This document shows, in pieces, positions 9,172 through 20,971 of a DNA stretch of 34,524 nt; position 1 is the stretch's first letter; each line of letters opens with the position of its first letter. The DNA is from Annulohypoxylon bovei var. microspora (lineage: Eukaryota > Ascomycota > Sordariomycetes > Xylariales > Hypoxylaceae), in assembly GCA_022836615.1 (NCBI GenBank), contig MU405435.1, positions 1 to 34,524 on the forward strand, written 5' to 3'. The position numbers and the translations under genes were made by a program. The notes beneath the pieces are model-generated. The model was not told the DNA's origin, ran no database searches, and worked only from the letters and a program-made list of their open reading frames with translations.

Positions 9172-12100
9172 TTATCTTACGCGAGACGCAGAGCCACGAC
9201 GTTTCTGGGAAGCGCCTGTGCCGTCCTTCTGATTTAACTTAGGGTTAGAAGGGTTGCGTCTTTGACCTCTCCCTCCACGGTAACGACCTCGATATCTACC
9301 ACGGAAACCACTTCTGTCATTGGCAGGCCCTTGTGGGGGTCTGATATCGGGCGAGGGGGGAGTAGAATCGCTCCGATCCTCTGGTGGCTTGGTATCTTCT
9401 CGTTTGGAAGAATTTGCTGCTGGAGGAGTCGGCACTGGCTGGCTAACAGAACGGGCCGGGCTGTCTGGGAAAGAGAGACCTGGCCCTTCGGGGCAGGAAG
9501 TGGATTGAAGAGTATTGCGTCGAGGCTTGGCATCCGGCGCCTCAAAAACATTTGGTTGGGTGATCGACTCAGGAGGTAGGATAGGTGAAACAGCATCGCC
9601 ATGTTTGCTCGAAGGACTAGCTTCGTAGGCTCTTATTGCGGTAGATATGGAGGCGGATTCCATATCTACCCCGGAGGGTATATCACGAGAATGGCCTTCT
9701 TCCTCGACATCTTCAGCCCAGCTGTTTCGTATAGGGGACGTAGGTATTAGTTTTGGCGCGGCTGCGGAACGAGGCGTGAACTCCGCAGCACCAGGATTCA
9801 ACTTTGAACCCTGTTAGAGGTTAGCATCAGTCAAAAAATCATGCATGATTTTTCGACGGATCTACCTCTTTTTTATGCCCGTTCGGAGTATTCACAGCCT
9901 GCCCGTTAGCCTTGCCTGCCACAACAGAGGTTGCCACAGTCGGTGTGGTTTGCGGAGCTAGAGCACCGTTCGAAGTTTTGGTACCATCTGTGTGCTCATC
10001 GGCGGACCCGTCCGTTTGTGTGGCAACTGGAGATACTGTGTCAACAGCTTCCCCAATTTGCTTCTCGTCTTTTGACTCTTTGGGCTTAACGAAAATCTGC
10101 TTAGACCAAAGCTCGGCATATTTTCCTTTCTTCGCAATCAAATCCTCGTGATTGCCTTGTTCTGCAATCTCTCCATTCGCAACGACGAAGATGGTGTCAG
10201 CATTCATAACCGTTGAAAGGCGATGCCTGGATAGAATTCAGTATAACCATGTCATAAAAGTCAGCCATCAGCGGTACTTACGCTACGATAAATGTAGTAC
10301 GGCCTTGGCAAAGGGCACGGAGACCATCCTGGATTTTCTGTTCTGTGTCAGTATCAACAGAACTAGTAGCCTCATCAAGTAACACAATCTCCGGCTGCTT
10401 GAGGATGGCCCGCGCAATCGCAATGCGCTGAAGTTCACCACCGGATAGCTTACTAGAAGCTGTTAGTTACTACTGTCGATATCTTCTAACAAGATTATCA
10501 CTTACACGCCACGCTCGCCAACTCGAGTTGTATAGCCCTCTGTAAAACCCATAATATGTTCGTGGATAGCCGCTGCTTTACACGCGCTGTAGATCTCCTC
10601 GTCGGTTGCTGTTAGTCGAGCATATCGGATGTTGTTCATCACGGTATCATCAAAAAGTATCGGGGATTGTGGGACAATGCCAATGGATTGTCGCAAACTA
10701 AGGGACAATTTGCATTAGTAAAGATGCGATTACAACGAGTGGTAATGAATGATAATCTCTTTCAAATATCATCGGCAAGCAGGGCATAGAGAGAAAGGGT
10801 ATGGCTTAAGATTGAACATACCTTGAGATTGTGACGTCTCGGATATCCTGACCATCAATTTGAATAGAACCACCAGTCACATCGTAGAATCGATCAAGGA
10901 GCTTAAGGATTGTCGACTTTCCAGCACCAGTTGCGCCAACGAACGCAACAGTGGTACCAGACGAAACAGACACTTTCACGCCCTTCAAGATGTCCTTCTT
11001 CTTGTCGTAGCTAAAACTGACGTTCCGAAATTCGACCTTACCACCTTTAAGATTCAAGGCCCGAGCATCAGGCTTCTCTACCACCGTTGGTTTCGTAGTC
11101 ATCACGTCGAGAAGCCGTTCGGCATGCACCAGATCCTGGCTGATGTTCTTTCCGAGTTGAGAGAAGAAACGAAGAGGTGATGTGAGCTGGCCCCAGTATG
11201 TCAAAAGCATGACGAAATCTCCAGCAGTTGCCTGGCCATGCGTGATTTGGTATACGGCCAAAAAAGCACCAGCGAGCAAGCCCGCGAGAAGGATCAGATA
11301 TTGAAAAGCATGTCCGACGAAATAGCTCGAGTACAATTCCTTCGCTGCTGAGACGTGAGAGTTGACTGCTATGCCGTATCTTCTCTCCTCGTATGGAACT
11401 TGGTTGAAAGCACTGACGGTCTGCCAGCCCTGGATACCCGCCTGGCGGATATAATGTTCCTCGAAATACCTAAAAACACGACATTAGTATCCAGCCAAGT
11501 ACTGTATAAATTAAAACGGAGACTACAAGAGTAGGCCGTTCTGATTAAAATCTTGGTTTATAAGAACAGTGTTACTTACGTCCTCACCATCTTCTTTCTC
11601 TTCTCCTTGAAGCTTCCGATGATGTGGGTAGCAGTCTGAATAAATGCTGCACCAGTTGCTATCGTGATGAAGCCTTCGTATGGACCAAATTTGGTAGACA
11701 GGTATGTAAAGGCGATGACTAAGTCGATCAGCATTGGCAAAGCCTGAAAACATATCGAATCCAGCATGTTTGAGATAGAAGTTCCGTTTGAAATAGCAAC
11801 GATGAGATCCGAAGAGCTCTTCGAATCATGAAACTCGGAGGAGAGGTTCATGATATGAGAGTAGGCGGCAGCTGTAAGTGCCTCCTCAGAGTAATACTCG
11901 ATGGGCAACCATAGCATTTGCCTCAAAAGGTTAATACCAGCTTCAGAAGCTAATAGTCGGAGACCCGCGAAAATTGCGACCTGGATCCACGGATTACTTC
12001 CGGATACACCGCTCAGGGAATCCATAACGGCGCCATACTGCCGGGGAATCAGGAAATTGAGCACGTTTCCAGCTAACAGGCAGAGCCCCACGAGAGCGGC

Positions 12101-12958
12101 GTAAAGTTGCAGGCGACGATTTTTGACAGGCCAGATATATGGAAAGAATATGAGGAATCCTTTCGCATATGAGATCCAGTTACCCTCATTTTTCAACCGC
12201 TTCTCTATCTTCTCTCTCGAAATGCGTTGCTGACGTTCCCATGGCGATTCGACGTCTCTGGGAGAGTTGGCCGTCTCCGTATTGGTTGCTTCCGTATTTG
12301 TGACATCGGAGTTAGTGCCGTAACCACTGTCCGCCGAAGTGTCGGTGCCATTTGACCGTTGATCCGGCTTTGGAATCAGCGGCGCCCGTTCCTCGTCCTC
12401 GTCGACGTCAGTCTCGCTCTCCCGCCAAAGGAAGTATGCCAGAAGGGCACTCGAGGCAAGCACGCAGCGGACAATGACGATAGAAGCGTCGATATGAAGG
12501 AACAGCGACGAGTTGTCGAAAATGATCGGCGTTGCAATTATCGGGTTTTGAGCTGCGATAAACAGTAACGCGGCATTCACGGGCTCGAAGACAAATGCAA
12601 TGATCCACGATCCATAGAACGGATACCAGACGGTACCGGAATCATTTCCGAGGCTATTCTGCTCAATACCAAAGATCAGGATGCAGGAAAGTAGGCCGAT
12701 GATGGCGTCCTGGGGTGGCCATCGTCCCCATAAGACGATCTCAACTACCTTCAGAATGACCTGCGCCACAAAAGTGACAACAAAGCAAAGGAGGAGGTAG
12801 TATATGACCCTACGCCGCGCATGGGTTGATTTGGTCGAGTCGGACGTTTGCAGCGTACAGATTGCGATGGCTGAGGTAACGGCAAAATATATAAACACTA
12901 CAAGCGGGTAGACATAATGCAGTGCAGACTGCAACCTCTGCAGCTCCCCGTCCGCCAT
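9172..12958 (-). CDS. hmt1: HMT1-type ABC transporter with a PAM2/Arg-Gly-rich tail
   Basis: This is an ABCB half-transporter of the heavy-metal-tolerance type, which in fungi sits on the vacuolar membrane and moves metal-thiol/phytochelatin conjugates or glutathione conjugates. Six exons (12958-11580, 11469-10822, 10697-10506, 10452-10282, 10226-9866, 9810-9172) give 1129 aa; all five introns are GT-AG and phase-consistent. Order: five-helix TMD0 (about 15-185), an acidic/Ser-Thr linker, a six-helix TMD (about 275-545), then a nucleotide-binding domain with Walker A GATGAGKST (638-646), Q-loop IVPQSP, signature LSGGE (742-746), Walker B IVLLDE (762-767) and H-loop His798. All catalytic motifs are intact. 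The last exon adds a disordered tail: a PAM2-type motif LNPGAAEFTP (921-930) and GFRGRYRGRYRGGRGQ near the end (about 1085-1100). If the last intron (55 nt, GTAGAT...AACAG, branch GCTAAC) is retained, the protein ends nine codons further on, without the tail. Confidence 0.92.
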
Positions 12959-15900
12959 TCTCTCGGCCGCTACCTAGGAGAGTACGTCGAAATTGAAAGA
13001 CGAAATCCTAAAGTAGCTAAAGGGGCCGAGGCGAGTTCGGTGGAATTCAGCTTAGACGAGGCAGTGAAAAAATAGATTGGCCCTAGATGTTGGAATGTCA
13101 GTTTGTTTTCTAGTGGTTGGTTTGAAAGGATGTAAGTGGATGACGGAAGATGTAAACGGAGACAGCAGTTTCGGCGAAGAAGGGAGTTAAGGAGCATCTA
13201 TGTCAGCCGCCATTTAAGCAACAGCGATTATCCATGGAGGAGTGTGTACTTGTAGAAAAGAAGGCTAGGTAGGAATGAGCGAGGCAAGTTACTATCTTAG
13301 GAAGTAAGATGATGAGTCACCAAGAACCAACATCGAAGCTGAAGGGAAGGCAAAGCCATTTTCTAAGTTGGCTCTTCAACTCGCTCTTCCTTTCAAGATG
13401 TAACTAGCCCCTAGTCCCTTCCTCATTACTCCCTCTCATACTCAGTGGAGGGTAATGACAGGGGGAGATGGGAGGCAACAGCATAGCAGTTGCCTTAGCT
13501 AACTAATCTCCAAACTCCAACTTTCTTCCTAAGAACCCAATCCAATACAACAACACAATGTGAATGGATGGTACTATATACATGCCAATGAGAGGATGTG
13601 AGATGTATGAGTTAGGTAGCGAGGATAGGTATTGGCAGTTGGGTAGATGATTGAATGAAGTTTTGAGGTTTGGCAACTCGCGTCAGTCGAGATAGAAGAT
13701 GTGTGAATTGTGAATTGTGAATTAAGAGTAAAGGGGTAAGAGCAACACCAGCGCCGCTGCTCGAGTATTCTGTATTAACCCCCGACGTATGTAGGCGGCG
13801 CCTTTCCTCCTATCACACTCTTCTATGCAGGAAGAGTCAACAGACAGTGAATATGCAGAACAACTTACCCAACCAGGTCATAGTCCCTCGGATGACCTCA
13901 AGGCGCGTTAGGCGGTACTGGCACTGCCCCTCTCTTATGTATGTAAGTCGATGAGGCTCGAGCTCAAGACGCGGCCTTCAAGCTGGTCCGCTACTTAGTC
14001 CGGGCCGGGTACGGCGGTACGTTAGTTCCGATCAAGGTCTTGCCTAATGCCGGAGATGCTTCTGCTGCTCTCTGCAAAGCCTGCCGGCCACGGGAATGGT
14101 ACGGTTCTTCTGGGTCAGCCCTATAGGTGACGCATGCGCGAGCTGCAGTACCGGATAAAGTGGTCAGGAAATAACGGAACCAAGGTTAGCTCGAACGGAG
14201 AAGTGGAAGAACCGACTTTGAGATAGGCTGACAGGTAAGACAGGCGAGCGCCCAAGACTACACTTCTTAACTCTGTTTGCCTTGTGTACCAGCAAACGTC
14301 AACTTAAGCATCGGCGTAATAAAAGTCAAACGCTCAGAAGGTTAGACGAAACACATGACTTAGTGTGGAACAAAAGAGTCGTGTAAGAAGCCGTGATTAG
14401 ACGGGTGATGACATGCCTAGATGCTAAGGAGACATTCGACCCGTGTCCGAGATCTACAGTCGCTAATTTCAACTGTAGACCGTGCATAGCATATCACGCG
14501 GCCTTCACAAGACGCGGTAGAAAAGAGTCTAGAAGCAACACTAAGCACCTCTCGGGCCACCCGGCTAGCATAACCGGTCAACGCGGCACCAGATAAGAAC
14601 ATGGGGACAAGGGTAGAAATAACATTTGAACCAGCATGGAGCCGCATGGGATAAGGAGTCCATGCCATCCTAGGATCTCGAAATCTCCGCCAAGCCACTA
14701 TATTACCACATCCCTCCCTTTCCCGTACCCGTAGGCGGTGTGTCGTGTATCAATCCGATAGTGGATTCCATTTAAAAGAAAACATATATAAATGAGGAGA
14801 AAAAAATATCGTGGGAAAAAATGGCAGCAAAGTAAAAAGAGATTTCCAAGGTTTGTTCGAAGTGTCATCCGAACAAGGATGGTACGCGGCTAAGCAGTGA
14901 GAAGACGCTAGTCTCAACCCCGGTGAGATGCCCTATTCGCGAGCCAAGAGTCCTCTATATTGAATTGGGGCAGTTGGGGCTGACTTCTGGATCTTTTTAG
15001 TTTCATTTTATTCAACTTAGCGATCCAGCCTCCTCAACGATGTGGTTCGCGCTAGCGCGAGCCATTTTGACGCCACGGTTAGTTTACCGGGCTTGTCAAC
15101 TCGTTGTAGTTGGGATTGGCAGTGGGAAACTGGGCACTGGACCGGGGGCGCGTGACTTAATCCCAAAACCCAAAAACCCAATTGAGGTCCATTAGGATGC
15201 TATCGTTATTTTCTGTGGGACTATATCCTCCGTGATGCTTTCCAGCTGTTGTTTAACGATCTGTGGCACCAATTCGACGCGATCACCTGGCCGGCTGCAG
15301 GACCTTTTTGCATGGTGACACGTCGACTTAATCGGAAGTGCTTGTGGTTAGGAAGATGTGCCTAGAGAAGATGTGGCCAATAAGTGCAAGGCAGGGGATA
15401 GAAGAGCATAGGAGCAGGGGTTCCTAGGCAAAGCAACCACGGCCCGCGTTCAACAAAATATTTCGTATCCCTATCGAGACGAGCGAGGTATGCTGACAAT
15501 TTGGTGAATAACTTGGAAGTGATTTAGTGGAAATTTTGATTACCTAGGCTGGCAGGTACAACATCACCTAGGCAATGACCGGGAATACATACGTCCAGTA
15601 CTGACCGAGGCAGCCCCCAATTTCTCGAATTGTTCTGTCGGTGTGCTAGTACATGGTAGTGTCTATCGGAAACTAGACGGTCTTGGTACTACGGTCTTGA
15701 TCAGGAATGCAGCTCGAACGTTACGTGACACGACCTGGCCGTTGAGAATTCATTCCATTGGGGATTTTTCTCGGTTCGCAAATTGCCCGAGTGCAAACGT
15801 CTTACAAGTGTGCGAGTATCCAGAATCCAGAACACGTGTCGACGGTGAAACAGCGGAAGAATATATTGGTGTATCCATGTTGTCGGATAAGCATCAATTA

Positions 15901-18267
15901 TATTGATCCAGTTACCCCATTATGAATGGAGTAAAAATAAGAATAGTGGGAAGTCCTTAAACGTTTAGAGAAGAGAAAAAGGAAAATAAAAAGCAAAACT
16001 AAGACCGGTACCTAGGTGTTATGCAATGATTTACGACCCGGCTGGACGGATGCCAATGATTGAGGGAGCCGGGGGGCTGGTAAGATGTGTGGGGGGAGCT
16101 GTTAGCTTAAACTTAGATTGTGAGAAAGTCATCGGTCATATCGTACCAAACCAAACCAACATGGGCAGTGTTTGATTATTTAGTTCGAAATCGTCCAGGC
16201 TAAGATGAACCTTATTATTTTCCGATGAGCATTTTCCTCATTTGTAACACGTCAGGTTTGAACAAACTTTCAAGATTCCCTGCATCACAAACATCTTACA
16301 GGTAGTTTTGGGGGGTTTTTCTTTCCCTAAACGGCAAATGGTAGGGGGCGGCGGGACATATGATTACGTTATACCGTATACCAGATCGAGTTGTGTACAG
16401 TTTACCTCCAATTTATAATACAATTCACAATTTACAAGGTTGCCACCTACATTCAATTTTTTTTGAAGTCGATACACCATCAATCGATCATCTATCCGTC
16501 CATCTATCCGTCTTCATCGGACATTTCGCCCAGGATGAATGCACTGTTCTAGATAGTTTGTCCAATCATAGCCTTGTATGACGCAACGCGCATATGTGCA
16601 GTGTACTATATATGGTAAAGTGCGGATGAGGGCGACCCCTCAGAATCCATCTTCAGGACGTGCGATGTGATATATCACCTACGGCTTTCAGACAGCATTG
16701 GTAAATCTAAAGGCCTACCAACGCTATCTAATCGAGTTAGTTACTTATAACAACGGTCGACATCCATTTCAGCTTTAGATCTTAACGCTCAACCCCAAAT
16801 ATCGCCTTCGTTGTCACCTAAAATCACGAGAGAGAAGAAATTTTGGAAACAGGCAAACATGAGCTTGCAAAAGCTTGTGCGCCACCGGATCTCATGACTC
16901 AAGCGGCTGAGATTGCGGCTCTTCCCTCGCAGCATCGTAACGGTTTAACCTTGCTGACCATCCGAGCAACCCACCCACACTGCCCACATAAGTTCCGACA
17001 TGCAGATTACGGCACGAGACTTTGTCTTATGTAATAACTAACCGCATCCAAGTTTAAATACAGCCTCCTTTTCACTTCTTTATAAGCACCATGTTGTATT
17101 TCAGTCAGCATCGGCAGCCCACCTGCAATATGAACCTTCTCCCCGCGACCGTTGCCTATTGCTTACCTAGGTAGGCAGTACATATATCCGGGTATATCCA
17201 GCGAGATAAGCTCGCTTCGAAAACGTTGGATTCAACATCACGCTCTGAAGGCAACCTCGTCGACAGATACCACCAGTTTAAGAAACATAATTGGGTGTCT
17301 TGATTCTTACGTATTTTACACTTTAGCAACCTTGGCTGCATCGAGCTTATTTCACGCGTTCAACCCTCCATCGGCATAACAGGGCGCTATACCTTATATT
17401 CACCGAACAGTCCTACGCGATCTCTCATTTAGATAGTGCCCGCAGCAATCGAGCAGCAAGGGACTTGGTCAGATGGGCCATGGTTTGTCCGAGGGTGTAG
17501 AATGGTTAATCGGCCGAGTCATCTTGTCACCGATAGATCTAGAGAATGCAAGGGATCTAGTTGATCCAATTGTCTATGCTTAGAAATGGATACGAGACCC
17601 AGCCTGCCTATCCAAGCTACTTTAACGCGAAGCTCGAAGAACTTAACAGTTACTTGCGGCCAAAAATGACCCAGGAAGGAAACTAATCAGGATATGTTGA
17701 CCGAACTTAGACAGCCATCGTCAGTTTCCTCGAAATACCCTTCAGTCCTCTTGATTTCAGAGCAAGCGAACCTTTTGACGTTAATTGAACCACCAAGGGG
17801 CGCTTGCAGCGGATGCTGGTCAATGGGATGAGGCTATGGTGCGATCTTCAGTTGAAAGTAGGACGAGACAGGAAACCGACTAGAGAGATCGGGAGTCTAG
17901 GATCTATATTACTAGGTAGGTAGCAATCCGCCTCACACCTGGATGGGAACCACATGTCATCGAGCTTAGGTTCGATTCCTATCAGCTGTATTAGTATCTC
18001 GGTGGCAATTCCCTTGTCTGTCATAATACTAAAAAGTCATATTGCAATTAGGTAATTTTGCCCCCCTTAGGCATGCCATAAAACCCAGCAGGATACGTTT
18101 GGACATCTTGTGATTATAGACGTCGCGGACGAGGTAGGGAAGCAATCAGGGAAATTTCGTAATGAAGTTAATAAAATTTCAATATGAAATCGATAAGACG
18201 AAGATGTTCGGGAGAAAGGCATTTCTTCAGCATATCTCGCATAGCCGGGCAGTCCATTCGTTGCTAA
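12959..18267. other. 5.3-kb gene desert upstream of the ABC transporter
   Basis: I find no supportable gene. The left end is the ABC-transporter promoter. Short repeats include GTGAATT x3 (13703-13723) and CATCTATCCGTC x2 (16489-16512). CCTAGG words cluster here (12973, 14669, 15423, 15543, 15567, 16011, 17166). Two moderately GC-rich patches have protein-like minus frames. One, about 14185-13990, contains EEPYHSRGRQALQRAAEA and has no ATG; the other is 14698-14417. Neither matches a family I know, so both could be decayed sequence. Frames at 15643-15906, 16843-17034 and 17152-17379 look like chance. Confidence 0.5.
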
Positions 18268-18435
18268 CCCCTTAATTGGCAGTTGTCTTTAGGCTGGGGT
18301 CTACCAGGTATAATAAATACACCCAAGAACAGGCAATAGCCCATCCAATAGAAGCTGGGTTCTGGTTGGTTAATAGCCAAGTGAATCGCACTCTACTTAT
18401 TAAACCCCGTCTGAAGACAACTGCCAATTAAGGGG
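18268..18435. mobile_element. MITE-like element, 168 bp with ~33-bp inverted ends
   Basis: The first 22 bases (CCCCTTAATTGGCAGTTGTC then TT) are an exact inverted match to the last 22. Similarity continues to 33 bp with three mismatches (18268-18300 against 18403-18435). The interior is non-coding. TA lies one base outside each end (18265-18266 and 18437-18438), compatible with a TA target duplication and a mismatched terminal base, as in Tc1/mariner-derived MITEs. Its ends do not resemble the 94-bp repeats that bound the window. It sits 376 bp upstream of the sirtuin ATG. Confidence 0.82.
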
Positions 18436-18811
18436 ATAAGTCTCCATTCACAACATCGCCATAGTCAACAACAGTTGACTACATAGTATCATTCGCTACT
18501 TTGATCTTCTACTCTTCTTGAAAATATCGACCAATAAGCGTGATTGAACTGTACCGCGCTGAAAACTACCTAAGCTAGAAGCTAATACGAAGTTGAACTA
18601 GTCGAGCGTTGCTGCCTATACCACCTAGCCAACAACCCCCCTTTTTGGAAGCCAGGAGCAATGTCACGTGTTCATCATGTCATACTTAATGCGGACATGA
18701 ACCTCCTAGACGACGGTCAAAAACCGACACTACATCCAGAACAACCTTCTTAACGCGGCGTAGTTTCGTCTTACCTACCATCAACCCCCATTCAGGATCT
18801 TGCTATCGCCG
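18436..18811. promoter_or_regulatory. Upstream region of the sirtuin gene
   Basis: A short region between the MITE-like element and the sirtuin start. It contains a perfect 8-bp stem with a 4-base loop (TAGTCAAC-AACA-GTTGACTA, 18462-18481) and a C-rich stretch just before the ATG. No TATA box is evident. Confidence 0.4.
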
Positions 18812-20204
18812 ATGGCCAACACCGCCCCCAAAATCCCCGCGGAAGAGCGCCAAGAGGCTCCCGCGGCGGTCGACAAGAAAGCGGAAGCTCTCGTGAAACT
18901 GCTGCGGAAAAGCAAGCACCTGATCGTTTTCACGGGGGCCGGGATCTCTACATCTGCGGGTTAGCCTCGATGCTCAAATACCTACTTCCGAATGATATAG
19001 TCTGAATTTTTGGCAGGAATCCCAGACTTCCGCGGACCTAAGGGCGTCTGGACGCTCAGGGCCCAGGGGAAACAAACGACGGGCGCGGTCAGCACCTTGC
19101 AAGCCATACCGACGCCGACGCACATGGCGCTCGTGGAGCTGCAGAACCGAGGGATGTTGCAGTACCTAATCAGCCAGAACTGCGATGGCCTGCATAGGAA
19201 GAGTGGGATCTTGCCGGTGAGTCTAGCAAGCGGTAGCCAGTAGAAGCCTGTTGAAACGTGACTCATCCTCTTGCTGCTTCAGGATAGGATAGCCGAGCTT
19301 CATGGTAACAACAATCGCGAATACTGCAAGGACTGTGGGACAGAGTACATTCGCGGTACGTATTAGTCGTCTTCGGTGTATCCCCCCATCAGTCTACTAA
19401 CGGTCGCCAGATTTCCGAGCTGTAGCCTCGTACGAAAAGACAGTCCACGACCATCGCACGGGGCGAAAATGCGCCCGATGTGACGGTGTCTTGCTCGACA
19501 GCATCATCAACTTCGGCGAATCTCTTCCTGCCGAGGCTCTCCAGCTGGCTCGTGATCACGCCGAGAAGGCAGACGTCTGCCTCGTCCTGGGGTCTTCTCT
19601 CACGGTGAGCCCCGCGAACGAGATCCCGGAAACTGTGGCCTCTCGGAAAGGCGCCAAACTCGTCATCTGTAATCTGCAGGAGACGCCCTCTGACGGGCTT
19701 GCGGATCTGCGTATTCGTTCCCGGGCAGATGACTTGGTGGTCCAGGTAATGGCCAAGCTCAACCTTGCTATTCCGCCGTTCATCCTTCGAAGGCGTCTGA
19801 TGGTTAAGATGGAGTCGACGGAGAGTGGGCGAGAGCAGTTAAGGGTCTACGGCGAGGACGTCGACGGCACGCCGGCTACATTCCTTCGTTCCGTAAGGCT
19901 TGAGTATAACAGGCGTCTGGTCCGCTCTGAGCCGTTTGTGATAAATTTCCGCGGCGATCTAGACCTTGGGACAGAGTTAAAGCTCGAGTTGGAATTTATG
20001 GGGAATTATGGCGAACCCAATCTGGAGATCTCTTACGAATACAGCAGCGGGGATGATGCCCAGCTATATCTCCTTGAATACAATCCACAGACTGGGGAAT
20101 GGAAGACTACCAAGCAGGAAGGACTGGCCGTTGATGCCTTGGCGGACGATGTAGAATCGACTCTTGGACTTAACGATTCCCCTGAGGTTATAGTTATTGA
20201 TTAA
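18812..20204 (+). CDS. Class IV (SIRT6/SIRT7-type) NAD-dependent sirtuin deacylase
   Basis: Sirtuins remove acyl groups from lysine using NAD; SIRT6/7-type members act mostly on chromatin in the nucleus. Four exons (18812-18959, 19017-19216, 19283-19355, 19411-20204) give 404 aa in frame. Motifs: TGAGISTSAGIPDFRGPKGVW (41-61) for NAD binding, QNCDGLHRKSG, catalytic His123 in ELHG, zinc ligands in CKDC (131-134) and CARC (161-164), GSSLTVSPA, and LVICNLQ. The 'RGPKGVW' signature and the 'NLQ.TP.D..ADLRI' stretch place it with SIRT6/7 rather than Sir2, Hst2 or SIRT5 groups. After LNLAIPP (257-263) there is a 141-residue C-terminal extension of beta-like, then acidic character; I do not recognise it. 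The ATG is the only one before the Rossmann core, giving a short Ala/Glu-rich N-terminus. Convergent with the cupin gene, 140 bp apart. Confidence 0.93.
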
Positions 20205-20344
20205 TAACAAATATAAATCCTTGCTCCAGATGAATAGTCTCACCCCTAGTGAAACAAATTGGCGATCGAGATCATGATTCTATCCTTAGGTAGCCCGCCG
20301 CCCCTTTCCTCCCCCTAAATAGAAGAACTAGGTAGAAACCAACT

Positions 20345-20971
20345 CTATTTCCCCAAGCCATACTCCTCATAAACCCCGCGACACCCCAGCACCCAACCCA
20401 GCGCAACAGCCGCACCCATCAGCACCTTCGTCGCCACCCCTCCAACCCACCCGGCGTTCCAAACAACAGGATAGTTATCCGCACGCCAGAACAGATTCCA
20501 CAGCTCGAGTTCGAGAAGCGTGCTCCTCCACCCCCCGCCACCACTAGCATCAAGAACAAGCCCGTTCAAATTCCGAAAAAAGACCTCCTTCGCGCCATCC
20601 TTCGGCTCCGTCCACTCCCTCACCACCAACTCCTCTCCCTCTCCTCCCCCCCTCTTTCCATCTTCGACCACGCCCTCGCCTTCTACATCAGCTCTGCGCC
20701 ACTCATGCACCACGCCCCTCGGTACCGTAACCACGCCCTCCGCGCACCCCACCACAAACACCCTCCCCCCCAGGCGAACCCACGCGCGCCCAGCTAGCAC
20801 CTGCAGGAACTCGGTATGCGCCTCGTGCCAGTGGGGGCCCGAGGACCAGGCCGAGCGCGCGGGGACCGTGATGGTGGCCTGGTCGCGGACCGACAGGTCG
20901 TACGTGACTGCGGCGGGGGAGGGGCGGGTGAATGTGGTTTGGGCTGGTCTGCGGGTGCGGGGGTTGGGCAT
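20345..20971 (-). CDS. Cupin-domain protein with a C-terminal hydrophobic segment
   Basis: A single exon of 208 aa. The first cupin motif is visible as GPHWHEAHTEFLQVLAG (45-61), with His47, His49 and Glu54 as metal ligands. The second is G...VPRGVVHEW, with Pro84, Gly86 and His89. The C-terminal 40 residues contain a likely membrane helix (about 172-195, GWVGGVATKVLMGAAVALGW). Small single-domain cupins of this type in fungi are diverse enzymes or accessory proteins, often near secondary-metabolism genes; no substrate can be read from the sequence. The coding sequence is GC-rich, and long shadow frames on the opposite strand follow from that. The ATG is the first in frame after upstream stops. 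Confidence 0.85.
   Translation of the reverse strand: MPNPRTRRPAQTTFTRPSPAAVTYDLSVRDQATITVPARSAWSSGPHWHEAHTEFLQVLAGRAWVRLGGRVFVVGCAEGVVTVPRGVVHEWRRADVEGEGVVEDGKRGGGEGEELVVREWTEPKDGAKEVFFRNLNGLVLDASGGGGWRSTLLELELWNLFWRADNYPVVWNAGWVGGVATKVLMGAAVALGWVLGCRGVYEEYGLGK

Noticed and set aside
15643..15906. 87-codon plus-strand frame in the gene desert
   Set aside because: No family resemblance, no promoter or leader signal, and length within chance expectation.
17940..17995. GGTTCGATTCC, resembling a tRNA T-arm
   Set aside because: The T-stem has a mismatch and no matching acceptor, D or anticodon arms can be placed at the right distances.
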